Positions 33,488 through 43,987 of a stretch of DNA of 64,000 nt are shown piece by piece. Made by a program: the position numbers and the translations under genes. Where the stretch lies: NCBI GenBank assembly GCA_023634235.1, contig JAMKCF010000014.1, positions 4,911,501 through 4,975,500 of the forward strand, given 5' to 3'. Every line of letters begins with the position of its first letter. Positions within the stretch are counted from its first letter, which is position 1. This DNA comes from Pisaster brevispinus (Eukaryota; Echinodermata; Asteroidea; Forcipulatida; Asteriidae). The notes below the pieces were generated by a model. It saw only the letters and a program-made list of their open reading frames with translations, was not told where the DNA came from and searched no databases.

Positions 33488-36400
33488 GTTGGTATTCTGT
33501 TACATTTTACTTTTTAGAAACAAGCTGTTATTATGTGTTACTCCTCTGTATATTGACGTAAAACGCTGTCAATAAGTTTATTTTAAATCAATTCATTCAA
33601 CAATAATCAACCTGTTTGTTTATTTGCCCAGCGTATGGTTTTCTGTTTACCAGTATTACATGTTTATCACAGCATTTCGACCTTTTCGAGTGGTGTTGGT
33701 TAATAGGGGAGGGGGACAACAGTTTTGAACCGTGATTTTCAAGAAATGTTGCATTTATTTTCTGTGTATATGTCCGTATCCGGCCACCACTTTATGTGTG
33801 TAAAAATCATATTGAGAATGAGAGTGTTGTAGTTTTGTACATGTTTCATTGTTTGTTGCAAGGAGCTGATCAATTAATTATCACATCAATCAATCAAGAG
33901 AAGATCAAGATCAAGGTTTTTTTTTCACTCATTTATTGTTACCAAAACTTACTCCTGAGTCCTAGAAACTGCGAGGTTTGTTCTGCTAGTGCTATCGTCT
34001 CCACGTGGAGGCGATAGTGGAATGAACCTCATATCATATAGTTCTAGGACTATAGGAGTAACCAAAACTAAGCAAATCATTTGATTCAATAAGAAATGAT
34101 ACTATTTGAATTCATACTGAATAAATAAAGTGGTGACTGGATAAAAATATTTTTCACAACTAATTAACACTGCAGTGGAAGCTAGTTACTTAACTTCGTT
34201 AGTGATTTACTTAAGTCTTGTCTGACAGTTATATGTGACAATGAAAAACTGAACAGTGAAAGTGAAAACAATTTTATGAACAAGCACCTTTTCAATTTCA
34301 GTGACAGCAAGAACAAAGAAGAATTGTTTCGATAGGTGGATCTTTTACAACATTCTTTTTAGATGGACAGCTTGTTAACATGGTTAATGCTGTTCACCAC
34401 ATAGTCTTTTGAAAATGATTTTGCCAGTCAGTTGCTAAATGTATTTACTTAAATTCGTTCTTTTCAAATTTCAGATAGTTTGCGCAGCAACAGCTCAGGG
34501 GCAGAAAGACGCTCATTTGTCCCAGGTATATTTAAAGCAGATGTTCATTTTAAAAATCCTTAATTGATAGAAGAAAACTAAATTTCAAGTAAGGCAAATC
34601 CCTGGATGGCTTTGATCTTAGTTTTGGCAAAAGAGACGAGAATATCAAACGATTCATTTAAACGATTATTGTTGAAAAGGGTTGTTTTAATTGTCAGTCA
34701 TAAGTATTTCAGTTCTTGTAGTAATTAATGTAGTTGAACTTGTAGTGCTTTATCTCTGGGTGTCTCATACACTTATTATTTTAAATGACTGAGTGAATGA
34801 TTAAGTTTGAATTATGAGATTTATTTATGTTATTTTTTTTCAAAGCACCCTGCAAGGGCTTACAAGTTGATGTGGCTAAGATGCCAGAAACACTGGGGCA
34901 AAACCCTTCTCTTTTTGATGAGGGTTCTTTTACACAGAGCATGAGATCTACGACTGTATGTCCCATTCATAGGATGAAGCAAATTGTGGATAAGTGTCTT
35001 GCTCAGGGACAAAAGTGCCATGACCGGGATTCAAACCCACACTCCGACAACACCAGTACTTGAGTTAGGTGTGCTAGACCGCTCGGCCAGACACTCAATG
35101 TAGTCAGGAAGCCAGACAAAGACTTTATGCTAATGATGCAATTTTTCCCACTAGGAGTCGACCAGCCTATTCGGAACAAGAGACCGACCATGCAAAAAAT
35201 GAACCCAAGTAGACCAAGAGAAGTTTCACCTGCAGCTACACAGGAAGGAAGGTCAAGAGGTCAAAGTTCACAGGTCAGACAGCACTATGGGAAAGCTGGG
35301 AGTCGTCAACAAGAGACTTTGACGTCGACGGTAATTTGAAATTAAAATTTTCAAAATCTAACCCAATGCTTTCGACCATCTTGTTTCTTTCACACAAATG
35401 ACGCTTCCCTTTGCTTTGTGATTTGTTGCATTCAGTTTGGGTTTTACAAACGCTATTTGAAGCATATCCCGCATCAAATTAGGTAATGTTGACAGGTTCG
35501 AATCCAGCCAAGGGTGATCTTGTTTTCCTGTGTGTTCATAATTGTAGAAAATGACTGCCTCAAAGGAAATTAGTAGATTGTACTGTACATATGAAATAAT
35601 ATTTCATAAGCCGATAACATACATTGTATCTTCCATAACAGGCTGAGCCGTCAAAGTTAAAAGAAAGGCCGTCTTTGAAGGATCTACGTCCAGAAGATAA
35701 GAAGAGAATTGCCAACCTCATCAGAGAGCTGGCAAAGTAAGTCAAACAATTAATGAATAAGACTGTCTTTACAAATCATCGGCAGAGCTTGAATTTAGGG
35801 TGAAAATCCACAAGACTGCAGGGACTACTAGACAATACAAGACCAGAATTGAAAAAGGAAAAAAATGCCTTTAGTTTAACAAATGAACTGTTTTAATTTG
35901 AGCGAGTACCAAGAGAAGATTCGTCTCATTTGTATTATGGGTAATTGTACCCCAATACTCAACAGAAATGAGAGAGAATGATCAGACTGAAAGTCAACAT
36001 TTGAAAAACAACACACGACTGCCAGACTTGCCCAGTCATGAGTTTACTGGCCCGATGCTAAAATCACTGGCCATAATCTAGGAATATTCACTTCTTTTTT
36101 TTCATGAAGGAGTAAAGAAACCAACTTTTTTTTTCTCACACAAGTAGACTGGATACAAAGTATTATTGGAAAAAAATGTGTCAATAATGTCCCACGTTGT
36201 CAAATAACCACTTTACAAAATACATTTTTGGCATTTTTACAGGCGACCCATATTCAGACCCCTGCCAAATACCCATCAAATGCGTGATTGGTCTATCCTT
36301 ATATTATGTCACACATATGCACCTAGTTTATAACCAAATGTAATATAAAAGCAATCGGACATTTCACTTAGGCACCAGGGGTCTCAAAAATGACAACAAG

Positions 36401-39400
36401 TCATCACACAGGCTAAAATGTCTGTTTTGAAGACCCATACCTTGATATACAAATGACCTGTGCTACTTTTGACAGTATAATTTAGTTGATGGGATACCAG
36501 AAACAGCATTCATCACAAAAGAAGTTTGAGTAACAACTTGTTGTTTTTGTTTCTTATTTGGGATTTTTTAGGGTAGGGGAAGAAAAGGAGGTTATCGTCC
36601 AGCAGCTGAATGTTGAGCGACAAACGTACGAAGAGAAAGTCCAAAGACTTCAGAACCAGATGATGACCATCATCAAAGAAAGAGAGCATATCCTTTGAAG
36701 ATTCAATCCTGGATTATCCCGGGACCAGACTATTTTACCTCCAGCCTCAGTTTGAACACAGTATCATTTGTGTTGAGAAATTAAAATATGACTGCATGAC
36801 ATATGTACTATATAGGCAAAGCCTTAATCTTTCTCTTAAAATGGAAGGCAGTTTTAATACCTTTTGGCAAGGCCTAAACCAGGGGGTCACTGCCTCTGAC
36901 CCTCTGTTGCCTTTAGTTTTTGTTCGATAGACCCCTTGAATTTGGCATCGCAAGCTCAGACAGCGCCCTCGTTGAGGCCAAAGGAAGATCAATCATTGGC
37001 TGAAAGTTGTGCGTGGCCCAATTCACAATCTCATCATTTGACTTGGTGGTGGCAGCCTATGCAAACATACCTGTTTCTGCACAGCTACATATTGTTTCTT
37101 AACTTGTAACCTGCACTGACACAAAAGCAGTATTTACAGTGTCAGAAGCTGCTTGCAGAGTACCAGTCACAGCTGGCGTCCGAACAGGAAAAGATTGCTG
37201 CTTCTTTTAACCTGTCAACTTTGACCTCGCCTCACAAGGTACAACATACATTTCAGTTGTTTTGAATTGTAATAATTGGTCTTTTCTATTTCTGTATGGA
37301 TTTTGTACTAAAAAGTTTTGTTTACATTAACAGTACAACAGCCCGATGTCAGCCCCTCACTCCATGCAGGAACAAGCACCCAACAATAGCCCCACCTCAG
37401 CAAAGCGTTTAAGGAATGCCCATCTAAGAACACCCAATGAGAAAACAACCCGCCAAGCACAACTGCCCACCCATCACAATGCCACCCCAAGGCACCCAAA
37501 TGGGTACCAGAACACACCCCACCAAAGTGCCCAACTTCCCCCATCTAGTTCAGATGTTGAATTCAATCCACTGCTAGCTAGCACCCATCAACCACAACCC
37601 AGCACCTATGGGGAACAAGCCGTGCATGTTTCTTATGGAAGCAAGGAACACCCGAGAAGGTATGTCCTCGGACCTAGGCTCAACCCCCAACAAGGGCTAC
37701 AGTTAAATTTAACCCAGAGGAGTAACCACATGTACCCTAGTGATTCCCAAGAATCCAGGGCACAGTCGGATGATTTCAGACCCCTCCCACCGGAAGAGGA
37801 TGATGATAGTAGGAAAAGCTATTCCCCAGACTTCATAAATGGCTCTTGGAACCATCAAATGGGTAACTCACACCTAGCTGAACCCCCAATGGGCAACAGA
37901 CTCCATGAGGGTGCCCAGAGGGGTGCAACTGTTTACCCCCAAGGGGGTCAATATCAGGGTGATGGGTTACAGGTGCGTAAAACTCTGTCTTCAGCGCAGC
38001 AACTCCGTCATGCCAAGCTGGAACGGCAGAAACTAGAGCTACGGGAAGAGCAATCGTGGCTTCGACAAAAACTGAAAGACCAAGAAGAGATGCTGTTGTT
38101 GAAACAGAGCCAACTTGAACAGCACAAACTCAACCTGCTGGAACAAGAATGGCAAAGAGATCAAAGCCATAGGGTTACACAGTGGCACAGGAAAGGCGCA
38201 GACCTGGAATGGGAAGAGCCGCGGTTATTCAACGGGAAACTGCCGCAACCGCCGTCCGAGAGCGAAAACGACAGCGACGGCGTCGTTTCCACAAATTTCC
38301 CACCGGAGAATTTTATTAATCTCTCACACCCAAAAACCATGTTGACAAACTCGTTGCATGAGTTGAACTTAAACAGACAGGATTTTGAAAGCTGGGGAGG
38401 AGAGCATTCGGGGGGACGACGAGTTGCCGCGGAAACAGAAAGAGTTACAAGAGGATGGGAGCGGCAAAGAGGGGAGCATATTGATGGATATGCATCACTT
38501 TATCCAAACGTTCATGGGAGACGCAGAGCTCACGGTAAGTCCCTCTATGGTTGGAATGCTGTCTAAAACCTAAGTTTGTTTTTCTGCTGGGCAAGAAAGA
38601 TTGACATTGTTAGAACAAATTCAGCAGAACAGAAATATTTATAAGAGGCAAATGAAGCTTGATGAAATTCATCGAGACCTTTTTTCTTGACACGTTGTTT
38701 AGTTTTCACCATTAGTCATATTTTCATAAAAAATTACTTTTCTTTTGGAAGTGCAAATTGAAAATTGTTCAAAAACACGTACAGTAACCTGACTTTGAGA
38801 GCTGGATGCCAACTTGTCTCATCTTGCCTTGCCTCGACTTACATCAAAGCCAGAGTTACTTTAACAAAGCAAATATGAAACAAGGTAATACTGAGTTAAA
38901 AGTCTCAGTTCTTCATAAATACAGTTAACCCTCCTACAGCCTGACCACTCAATATCATCCACTGTGGTTTTAAATGGTAGATAAACTATGTCAGCCTGCA
39001 GTATGGTATCATGTGGTAGTTAGTGAATGCGTAAATACAGTACACAGTTCGTTCTGTACACACTGTCCATTTCCTGGGCAGTTGACTGATTTCAAATGGT
39101 TGGTCACTTCGCTGGAAAATGTTACAAATAGTAGGAGGGTTAAGTTGGTATTGATATTCATAGGAGACTTTTAGGGAGGCTTATTGGCAGTAGAATTACC
39201 AGGTAAGACTACTGCTCTTGGAAATGTGCAGAAACTCATAAACATTTGAAATTTACCTGGGCCCAATTTTATACAGCTGCTTAAAGCAGAACAAATTTGC
39301 TGAAAATTTTCTGCTAAGCAAAAATGAGCAGGATATCAGACACAGAACGTACATGGGACAATGTTTATTGGCTGGTAATCTCCGGTAAGCATAGTTTTGT

Positions 39401-41100
39401 TCTTAGCTACTTTTTGTGCTTAAAGTAGCTCTATGAAATTGGGCCTAGGTTAGTCTGCTGCCACCTAGTGTTCCAAAGTCTTCCATTCTCAGGTATGTCA
39501 CTTTCCTGTTTTGTTTTGTTTTTACTTTAGAACACTGCCAATAGAAAACTGACAAACACTTTACACTGTACAAAGTTTAGTGGGCTTGGTTATTTCCTCT
39601 CTTTTTTATTTTATAAAAGTTGCACGGCTGAATCGTGAAAAAATGACTTTCCCTCACAGGTTCAACATCATCCTCTCGATCTACGTCAAGCTCCACCAAC
39701 CCACCCTTAGTTGACCGTTCCACCTCTCCACTCCACCACCGAGACCCCATGCTGACTGCAGCATCGGGCCGAGTCAACACGGGAACCTCACCGGGGACGA
39801 GGGGTAACATGAGTCTCTCGCCAGGGAGGGTCACCGTAACGCCAGCACCCTCAAGGAGGAGAGAGGTTGGGTCTGGCTCTGGGTGGGTTAACAGCGAGAG
39901 ACATACAGAACCTCTTGCACGGAGCCCAAGGCAGCCCAGACACGATGCATCAATGAGGAAAAGGTAAGACAGATGGAGAGTAAAATCACAAATCCAGAGT
40001 TTAGAATGAAATGCTTCTTGAAATGTCTCCATTACAAGCTTGTGCTGCCATTTTAGCTTTAAAGACAAATGGTGTTGATACTCTATTAGCCTGAACATCT
40101 GACGCCACAATTCGAGGCTGGTGAATAATGCCAGATACCCGCCTTGAGCGCCTGACCGGATCCTGCCAGATGTACCTTTGACCTCAAATTCATTTCACAA
40201 GGAGATTCGCAGTCAATACACACGTACATGTATACATATTACGTAGTGAATAAAACAAAATTACATGCATGTATAAATGTTATGCACACGCTGCATGCAG
40301 ACAACCAAAAGTGCGAGCTGACAAATTACATCACCTTGGACCAATCATAACACAGATATGGAAAGCTTATGGCACTGCATGTTTATCCAATGAAATCATT
40401 GTATCCAATCAAATCATTGGGCCTATAAGACCAGTGCCTATCCTTATACTCTATGTCCACATCTCACACAGAGATGGCATGCACAGCAGACACAGACAAC
40501 AATTTCAGTGCCTTGAAGGCAGGGTATTCTCACTTGATGTATCCCAACGTATGCATAAAATAACAAACCTGTGACAATTCAAAGGGAGTTGTTTCTACCA
40601 ATGTTTTATAATATCAACAACTCTCCAGTGCTCTTTACCAAGTAAGATTTTATGGCCATTAATTTTTTCATACTTTTTTCAAGCCTGGTTCATACTTCAC
40701 TGAAATTGCAAAAGCAAAGCCAAGTTCCCTACGTCCCAAATGGAAAGCACAGATTGTTTGCGTCATGTAATTGGCTTTGCATTAGCTTTGCCTGAATTAT
40801 GAACTGGGCTCTATACACAAACCACAAAGAAAGAAATATGTGTTGTGTTCTGGTCTCTAATTTGTTTTTCAAATTTTACACAGCAACGTAACCCACCTGT
40901 CTGACTTGATTGACGACTTGGAATCCCCACCCCCGCCGGCCACAACCCGCACCAGACCAGTGAGCACAACCCACAACACAAGCACGGTCCGACATGGACA
41001 CCAATCCACACCAGATCTGTTCCGAGATGAAGTACTTTTTACGGACACCGAGACAGAAGTGCAAGAGTCTAAGATTCTTGAGGACGTTTTCTTCCTGTGA
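33436..41100 (+). CDS. KIAA1328: Hinderin (KIAA1328) homologue, complete gene, 9 coding exons
   Basis: Exons 33436-33487, 34475-34525, 35155-35330, 35642-35736, 36572-36687, 37117-37238, 37334-38534, 39660-39963 and 40884-41100 join in continuous phase to 777 codons plus TGA. Recognition rests on SLKDLRPEDKKRIANLIREL (residues about 104-123) followed by GEEKEV and KERE, and on the C-terminus ESKILEDVFFL, both matching vertebrate hinderin as recalled. Coiled coils are predicted at about 103-190 and 418-480; the middle and C-terminal parts are low-complexity, Ser/Pro/Arg-rich and probably disordered. It is longer than the human protein (about 577 residues), mainly through the large exon 7. Hinderin is known as a partner of the SMC3 hinge; function here is inferred. 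Intron 5 appears to be AT-AC (U12) type. The first donor is the weakest call. Confidence 0.85.
34475..34525 (+). CDS. KIAA1328: Hinderin exon 2
   Basis: Acceptor AAATTTCAG, donor GTATAT. Encodes SLRSNSSGAERRSFVP, phase 1 to phase 1. Confidence 0.65.
34843..35097 (-). mobile_element. tRNA-derived SINE (family 1), antisense in hinderin intron 2
   Basis: The reverse complement starts with a tRNA-like head (GTCTGGCCGAGCGGTCTAGC, box B GGTTTGAATCC) and continues through GTGTAAAAGAACCCTC, CCCCAGTGTTTCTGGCA and CTTGTAAGCCCTTGCAGGGT. The same body order occurs in the copies at 51209, 51797 and 56868. An exon-like open frame within it is therefore not coding. Confidence 0.8.
35155..35330 (+). CDS. 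KIAA1328: Hinderin exon 3
   Basis: Acceptor CCCACTAG, donor GTAATT. Begins VDQPIRNKRPTMQKMN; Arg/Ser/Gln-rich. An internal GTCAGA (35273) is an alternative donor in the same phase. Confidence 0.7.
35642..35736 (+). CDS. KIAA1328: Hinderin exon 4
   Basis: Acceptor CATAACAG, donor GTAAGT, phase 0 to 2. Carries the family hallmark SLKDLRPEDKKRIANLIREL. Confidence 0.9.
36572..36687 (+). CDS. KIAA1328: Hinderin exon 5
   Basis: Acceptor TTTTTTAG. Encodes VGEEKEVIVQQL to IIKERE, a coiled coil. It is followed not by GT but by ATATCCTTT, the U12 AT-AC donor, leaving one C in phase 1. Reading on would hit a stop three codons later. Confidence 0.85.
36688..37116 (+). other. KIAA1328: U12-type AT-AC intron of hinderin
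   Basis: Begins ATATCCTTT (exact U12 AT-AC donor consensus), has TTTCTTAAC at 37095-37103 (one mismatch to the U12 branch consensus) and ends CAC 14 bases past the branch A. No GT donor near exon 5 keeps frame. Confidence 0.75.
37117..37238 (+). CDS. KIAA1328: Hinderin exon 6
   Basis: Starts after an AC acceptor (37115-37116) that lies 14 bases after the branch-site-like TTTCTTAAC. Encodes TQKQYLQCQKLLAEYQSQLA after the split leucine; donor GTACAA, phase 0. AC acceptors at 37110 and 37122 also keep frame; 37116 gives the same spacing as human between KERE and CQ. Confidence 0.75.
37334..38534 (+). CDS. KIAA1328: Hinderin exon 7 (large)
   Basis: 1201 bp, acceptor TTAACAG, donor GTAAGT. The first two thirds are Gln/Pro/Asn-rich and disordered; a strong coiled coil follows (LERQKLELREEQSWLRQKLK and on). 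Ends in phase 1, which fits only the long frame. Confidence 0.85.
38925..39143. mobile_element. MITE, AACCCTCCTAC type
   Basis: Inverted ends AACCCTCCTAC and GTAGGAGGGTT enclose about 217 bp in hinderin intron 7. The same end sequence recurs at 63139 and in the tandem copies to 63600. Confidence 0.7.
39258..39448. mobile_element. MITE, GGGCCCAATTTCAT type
   Basis: CTGGGCCCAATTTTATACAG at the left and CTCTATGAAATTGGGCCTAG at the right; internal CTGCTAAGC and GCTTAC motifs are shared with the copies at 52907 and 58403. In hinderin intron 7. Confidence 0.8.
39660..39963 (+). CDS. KIAA1328: Hinderin exon 8
   Basis: Acceptor CCCTCACAG, donor GTAAGA, phase 1 to 2. Ser/Thr/Arg-rich (STSSSRSTSSSTNPP), no fold expected. 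Confidence 0.75.
40683..40811. mobile_element. MITE, diverged CCTGGTTCATACTTC type
   Basis: Imperfect inverted ends GCCTGGTTCATACTTCACTG and TGAATTATGAACTGGGCT, with AAAGCAAAGCC / GGCTTTGC inside. Related to 22894-23063. In hinderin intron 8. Confidence 0.7.
40884..41100 (+). CDS. KIAA1328: Hinderin exon 9 (terminal)
   Basis: Acceptor TTTTACACAG. Contains THLSDLIDDLESPPPP and ends ESKILEDVFFL then TGA; the LEDVFF terminus matches the conserved end of the vertebrate protein. Confidence 0.85.
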
Positions 41101-41323
41101 GTTTAAACTCCACTAAAGAAATATGCCTCAGACAATGTCACCTTATTACTTAAAATAGATTTTTCCAATTATTTCTACAAAACAAACACGAATGAATTGA
41201 AAATTTTCTATAATTTGTACACTTTTTACCTGTAAATACATGAAATATTAAACTGTTTATTAAGTTCTTCATTTTCATGTTAAATTTTTTTACTTTGTGC
41301 CAATTTGGTACAAGTTCTTTATC

Positions 41324-41329
41324 AATAAA
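41324..41329 (+). terminator. KIAA1328: Poly(A) signal of hinderin
   Basis: AATAAA 224 bp after the TGA, followed by T-rich sequence. The first good signal downstream of the stop. Confidence 0.6.
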
Positions 41330-42974
41330 ATAATTTGTTATTTGCTGCATTTATTAGTGGTCATGTGAAATTAATAATAGTCTGTGCAAGTCTCGCCCTG
41401 GATCAAGTTGGTCCGACCATATTGAGTTTTATGTCAAAAACTTTAGTTTCATGTAGTTTATGGCTATAAAAATTACATTATATCATACTGTTGGGAAAGT
41501 CGAGTTCAGCCATGAAGTATGTGAAAGTACAATATATTTAACAAACCAACAAAGAAAACCCAGAGAATAAGAATTGACCTCCGTTTCTGGTAATTTGTCA
41601 AATTGAAACTGTATTTATGACAAATTGCTATGGGTATTTCTATTTTCAAGAACTTTGTATAAATAGCATTTGGAAAGGTTTGATTTTGTAGAAAAATATA
41701 GTCTTCGTTCGAGTTGTTTTCTTGTTTTTTGATACACACAAGACTTGCACAGTCTATAGTTGATGATTTTTTTCAAAAACACAGGCAACAAAAAGCACCA
41801 TACACACTGAAGTCATTTCAGCTACATATAATTTATTTCATGGAAATGTCACGTTACAAAAGCAATCTTAATTATAATAAAGGCTTTTTTTCATAAAACC
41901 GAATTGTGTTGCATTCCACCAACATTATACAAATGAAGTGTTATGATCAACTCCACACAACAGACCATGTGACCTGACATCACATGTTTACAAAAGAGCC
42001 ACAGAGCCTGGACTTCCTGCAGAAACATAAAATCTTGCATTTTATGGAAATTGTGCTGTACAATTTTTTTTATTAACTTTTGATATGAAGAAATGGTGCA
42101 CTAATCTCAAAAGTTGTACAGCTGTTATTTTTTACATTTAATATTGATTCCATGTGGTAATTATGATACAAAATGTAAATCATTTCTCAAATGACCAGTG
42201 TGGTATCTTGCCTGCCAGGAAAACCCCTGGAGTGTCGCTCTTTATGTCAACAAGGTGTCGTAGTCTTCACCATGCTAAATACGGTGTGACACACCCATGC
42301 CAAGGCCGATTCTCAATCCAGCAATCTCCCTTAACGGTGGTCCGTTGGCCAAATGCCAGTTAAAACACCCGAGGACCAGTCAAAATTCACTCCAAGTGGT
42401 CCTGCTGTCTAGTTCAGTATGTTCAGTGTTGAAAAGCATTCCTATTTAATAGGAATTATAGACGAGTGAAAAAAGCTGGCGGATTTAGAGAAGAAGCTGG
42501 CGGATTTAGAGAAGTCACTGGAAAAGTTAATTGCAAACCCTGGAATCCAAAATGTACTGGTCACAGAAATGACAGGAAGCGTACTTGCAGAAAACATCCC
42601 ATGGCAGCCTCATTCTGATTTCATGGGAATACATTATAGTCTTTATTTTACCAAAAGAACAAAAACCAAACAAACCTTCACACAATGCTGAGGCTGTTAT
42701 TATTTGACCTGCTGACGGTGCAAATGTTAAAACATTGAACTTTAGAATCCCTGCACTTGCTCATTCATATTTCAGTTGGCGGAGGGTTTAACAAAATTTT
42801 TGTTCATGATTAGAATTTTAAAGACGACTGGAACAAAAAAGTAGAACATTCATGCATTGTCAATGTACACCATATATATTTACAACTATACTGAAATTTA
42901 GTTCCAAGTTACACCATGAAGTATTTGCCAATGAGGGGGCAGCTCTTTCGTCAGCAGACTGCAATATTTTAGTT

Positions 42975-42980
42975 TTTATT
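42975..42980 (-). terminator. MED14: Candidate MED14 poly(A) signal
   Basis: AATAAA on the minus strand, about 0.95 kb after the stop; the first canonical hexamer seen downstream. Cleavage site unknown. Confidence 0.3.
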
Positions 42981-43794
42981 GAGCACCTGGAAACAATGTT
43001 TCACGACCTCCAAAATAAAAAGCAGAAGGAAAAACCACACCAGTGCCAAAGTTCATAGAGCAGCTTATGAAGAACAAAAAGTTGGCAGGCACAAAAATTA
43101 TGCTGACAGGAAAAAGGTTACCAGACCAAATACATGTACCATATGTGACTGGTATCCTGCTCGCTTTTTGCTCAACAGAAAATACTGAGCCATGTGTTCT
43201 GTTTAAGCAGCTCTATGACCTTTGACCCCTGTTGATTTGTAGGACTTGTACAAGCAGCATTCTCTCTTAACAGAGGTCTGCTGGCCAAATGCCAGTAAAA
43301 ACACCAGTGAAAAAGCTTGGGGACCAGTGAAAATGCTGAGCCAAACTGGTCCTGCTGGCTAGTTAGTAAAACAATTTAAGGACAAACCCTGACAAGCTCA
43401 GCACACATCAACAACTCTCTCGTGACCTCACCATTGTGTGTGATCACTTCATTATACAATAAGCACACCACACTGATGCATAGTTTTGTAGCCACAAAAA
43501 AAAGGTGCCGCCTGCTGCACAAATAAACAAGCAAACACGATGACAACATCCCAACAAATCGTCTGCATTGATTCAATCAATCAGGTCGTTGTTGGGGGAG
43601 GTCCACCATCGGCACAGGCCAAAGTAGACTGACCAGATGAGGACGTCACACAGTTAATACCCACCGATGTCCAATTTATCCATCTGGTCAAATTGGAGAA
43701 ACTCTCTAACAAAACGTGGATCCAAACATGTCGGCAAGTAGATGGTGATGAACAGCAAGAAATTGCAGAACGTCCCCAATCAGTTCAGTTGCAG

Positions 43795-43915
43795 AGGTCA
43801 TGGTCTTGGTGCCCTTTTAAAAGTTTCCCATAGACTTTAAGAGTTTCCAATGGAAGTGTTTTTTGGCAGATTGAAATGGTCTTGCCCTCTCAGAGATGAA
43901 ATTCCAGGCCTGATG
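43795..43915. repeat. Dispersed repeat shared with 53766-53920
   Basis: GGTCTTGGTGCCCTTTTAAA, TTTCCCATAGACTTT, TCCAATGGAAGTG and GAGATGAAATTCCAGGC occur in order in both places; the second copy has AGGCCTGGAATT at its other end, so this is probably a MITE. This copy lies just beyond the MED14 stop codon. Confidence 0.65.
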
Positions 43916-43925
43916 AATGCTATCC

Positions 43926-43987
43926 TTATAGAGGTATCACCAAGTTTGCCATCAAGTCACGAATCGCTGCAAAAATGGTGCAATCAA
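43926..43987 (-). CDS. MED14: MED14 exon e24 (terminal)
   Basis: Too short for ORF detection. Acceptor TTTTTTCAG, then DCTIFAAIRDLMANLVIPL and TAA; aligns with human ECTIFAAVRDLMANLTLP. The human GGRP tail is absent. Confidence 0.9.

Larger units (their letters stand above)
41330..43925. other. Convergent intergenic region and MED14 3' UTR
   Basis: Lies between the 3' ends of hinderin (plus) and MED14 (minus). Holds a 21-bp unit containing AAGCTGGCGGATTTAGAGAAG repeated twice at 42470-42513, and two copies of a dispersed repeat with GGCCAAATGCCAGT..AAACACC and TGGTCCTGCTG (42325-42420 and 43262-43368). No supported gene. AATAAA on the minus strand at 42975-42980 is a candidate MED14 poly(A) signal. 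Confidence 0.45.

Noticed and set aside
34846..35063. Exon-like open frame with acceptor CAAAG between hinderin exons 2 and 3
   Set aside because: The stretch is the reverse complement of a family 1 SINE. Exon 2 joins exon 3 directly in phase, and no donor in the stretch fits the phase needed by exon 3.
37105..37125. AC acceptors at 37110 or 37122 for the AT-AC intron
   Set aside because: Both keep frame, but they change spacing against human hinderin and are less well placed relative to the branch site than 37116. They remain possible.
38385..38573. Overlapping +1 frame at the end of hinderin exon 7 (MDMHHFIQTFMGDAEL)
   Set aside because: It has no ATG at its predicted start and would meet a stop soon after splicing to exon 8; the main frame joins exon 8 and exon 9 correctly.
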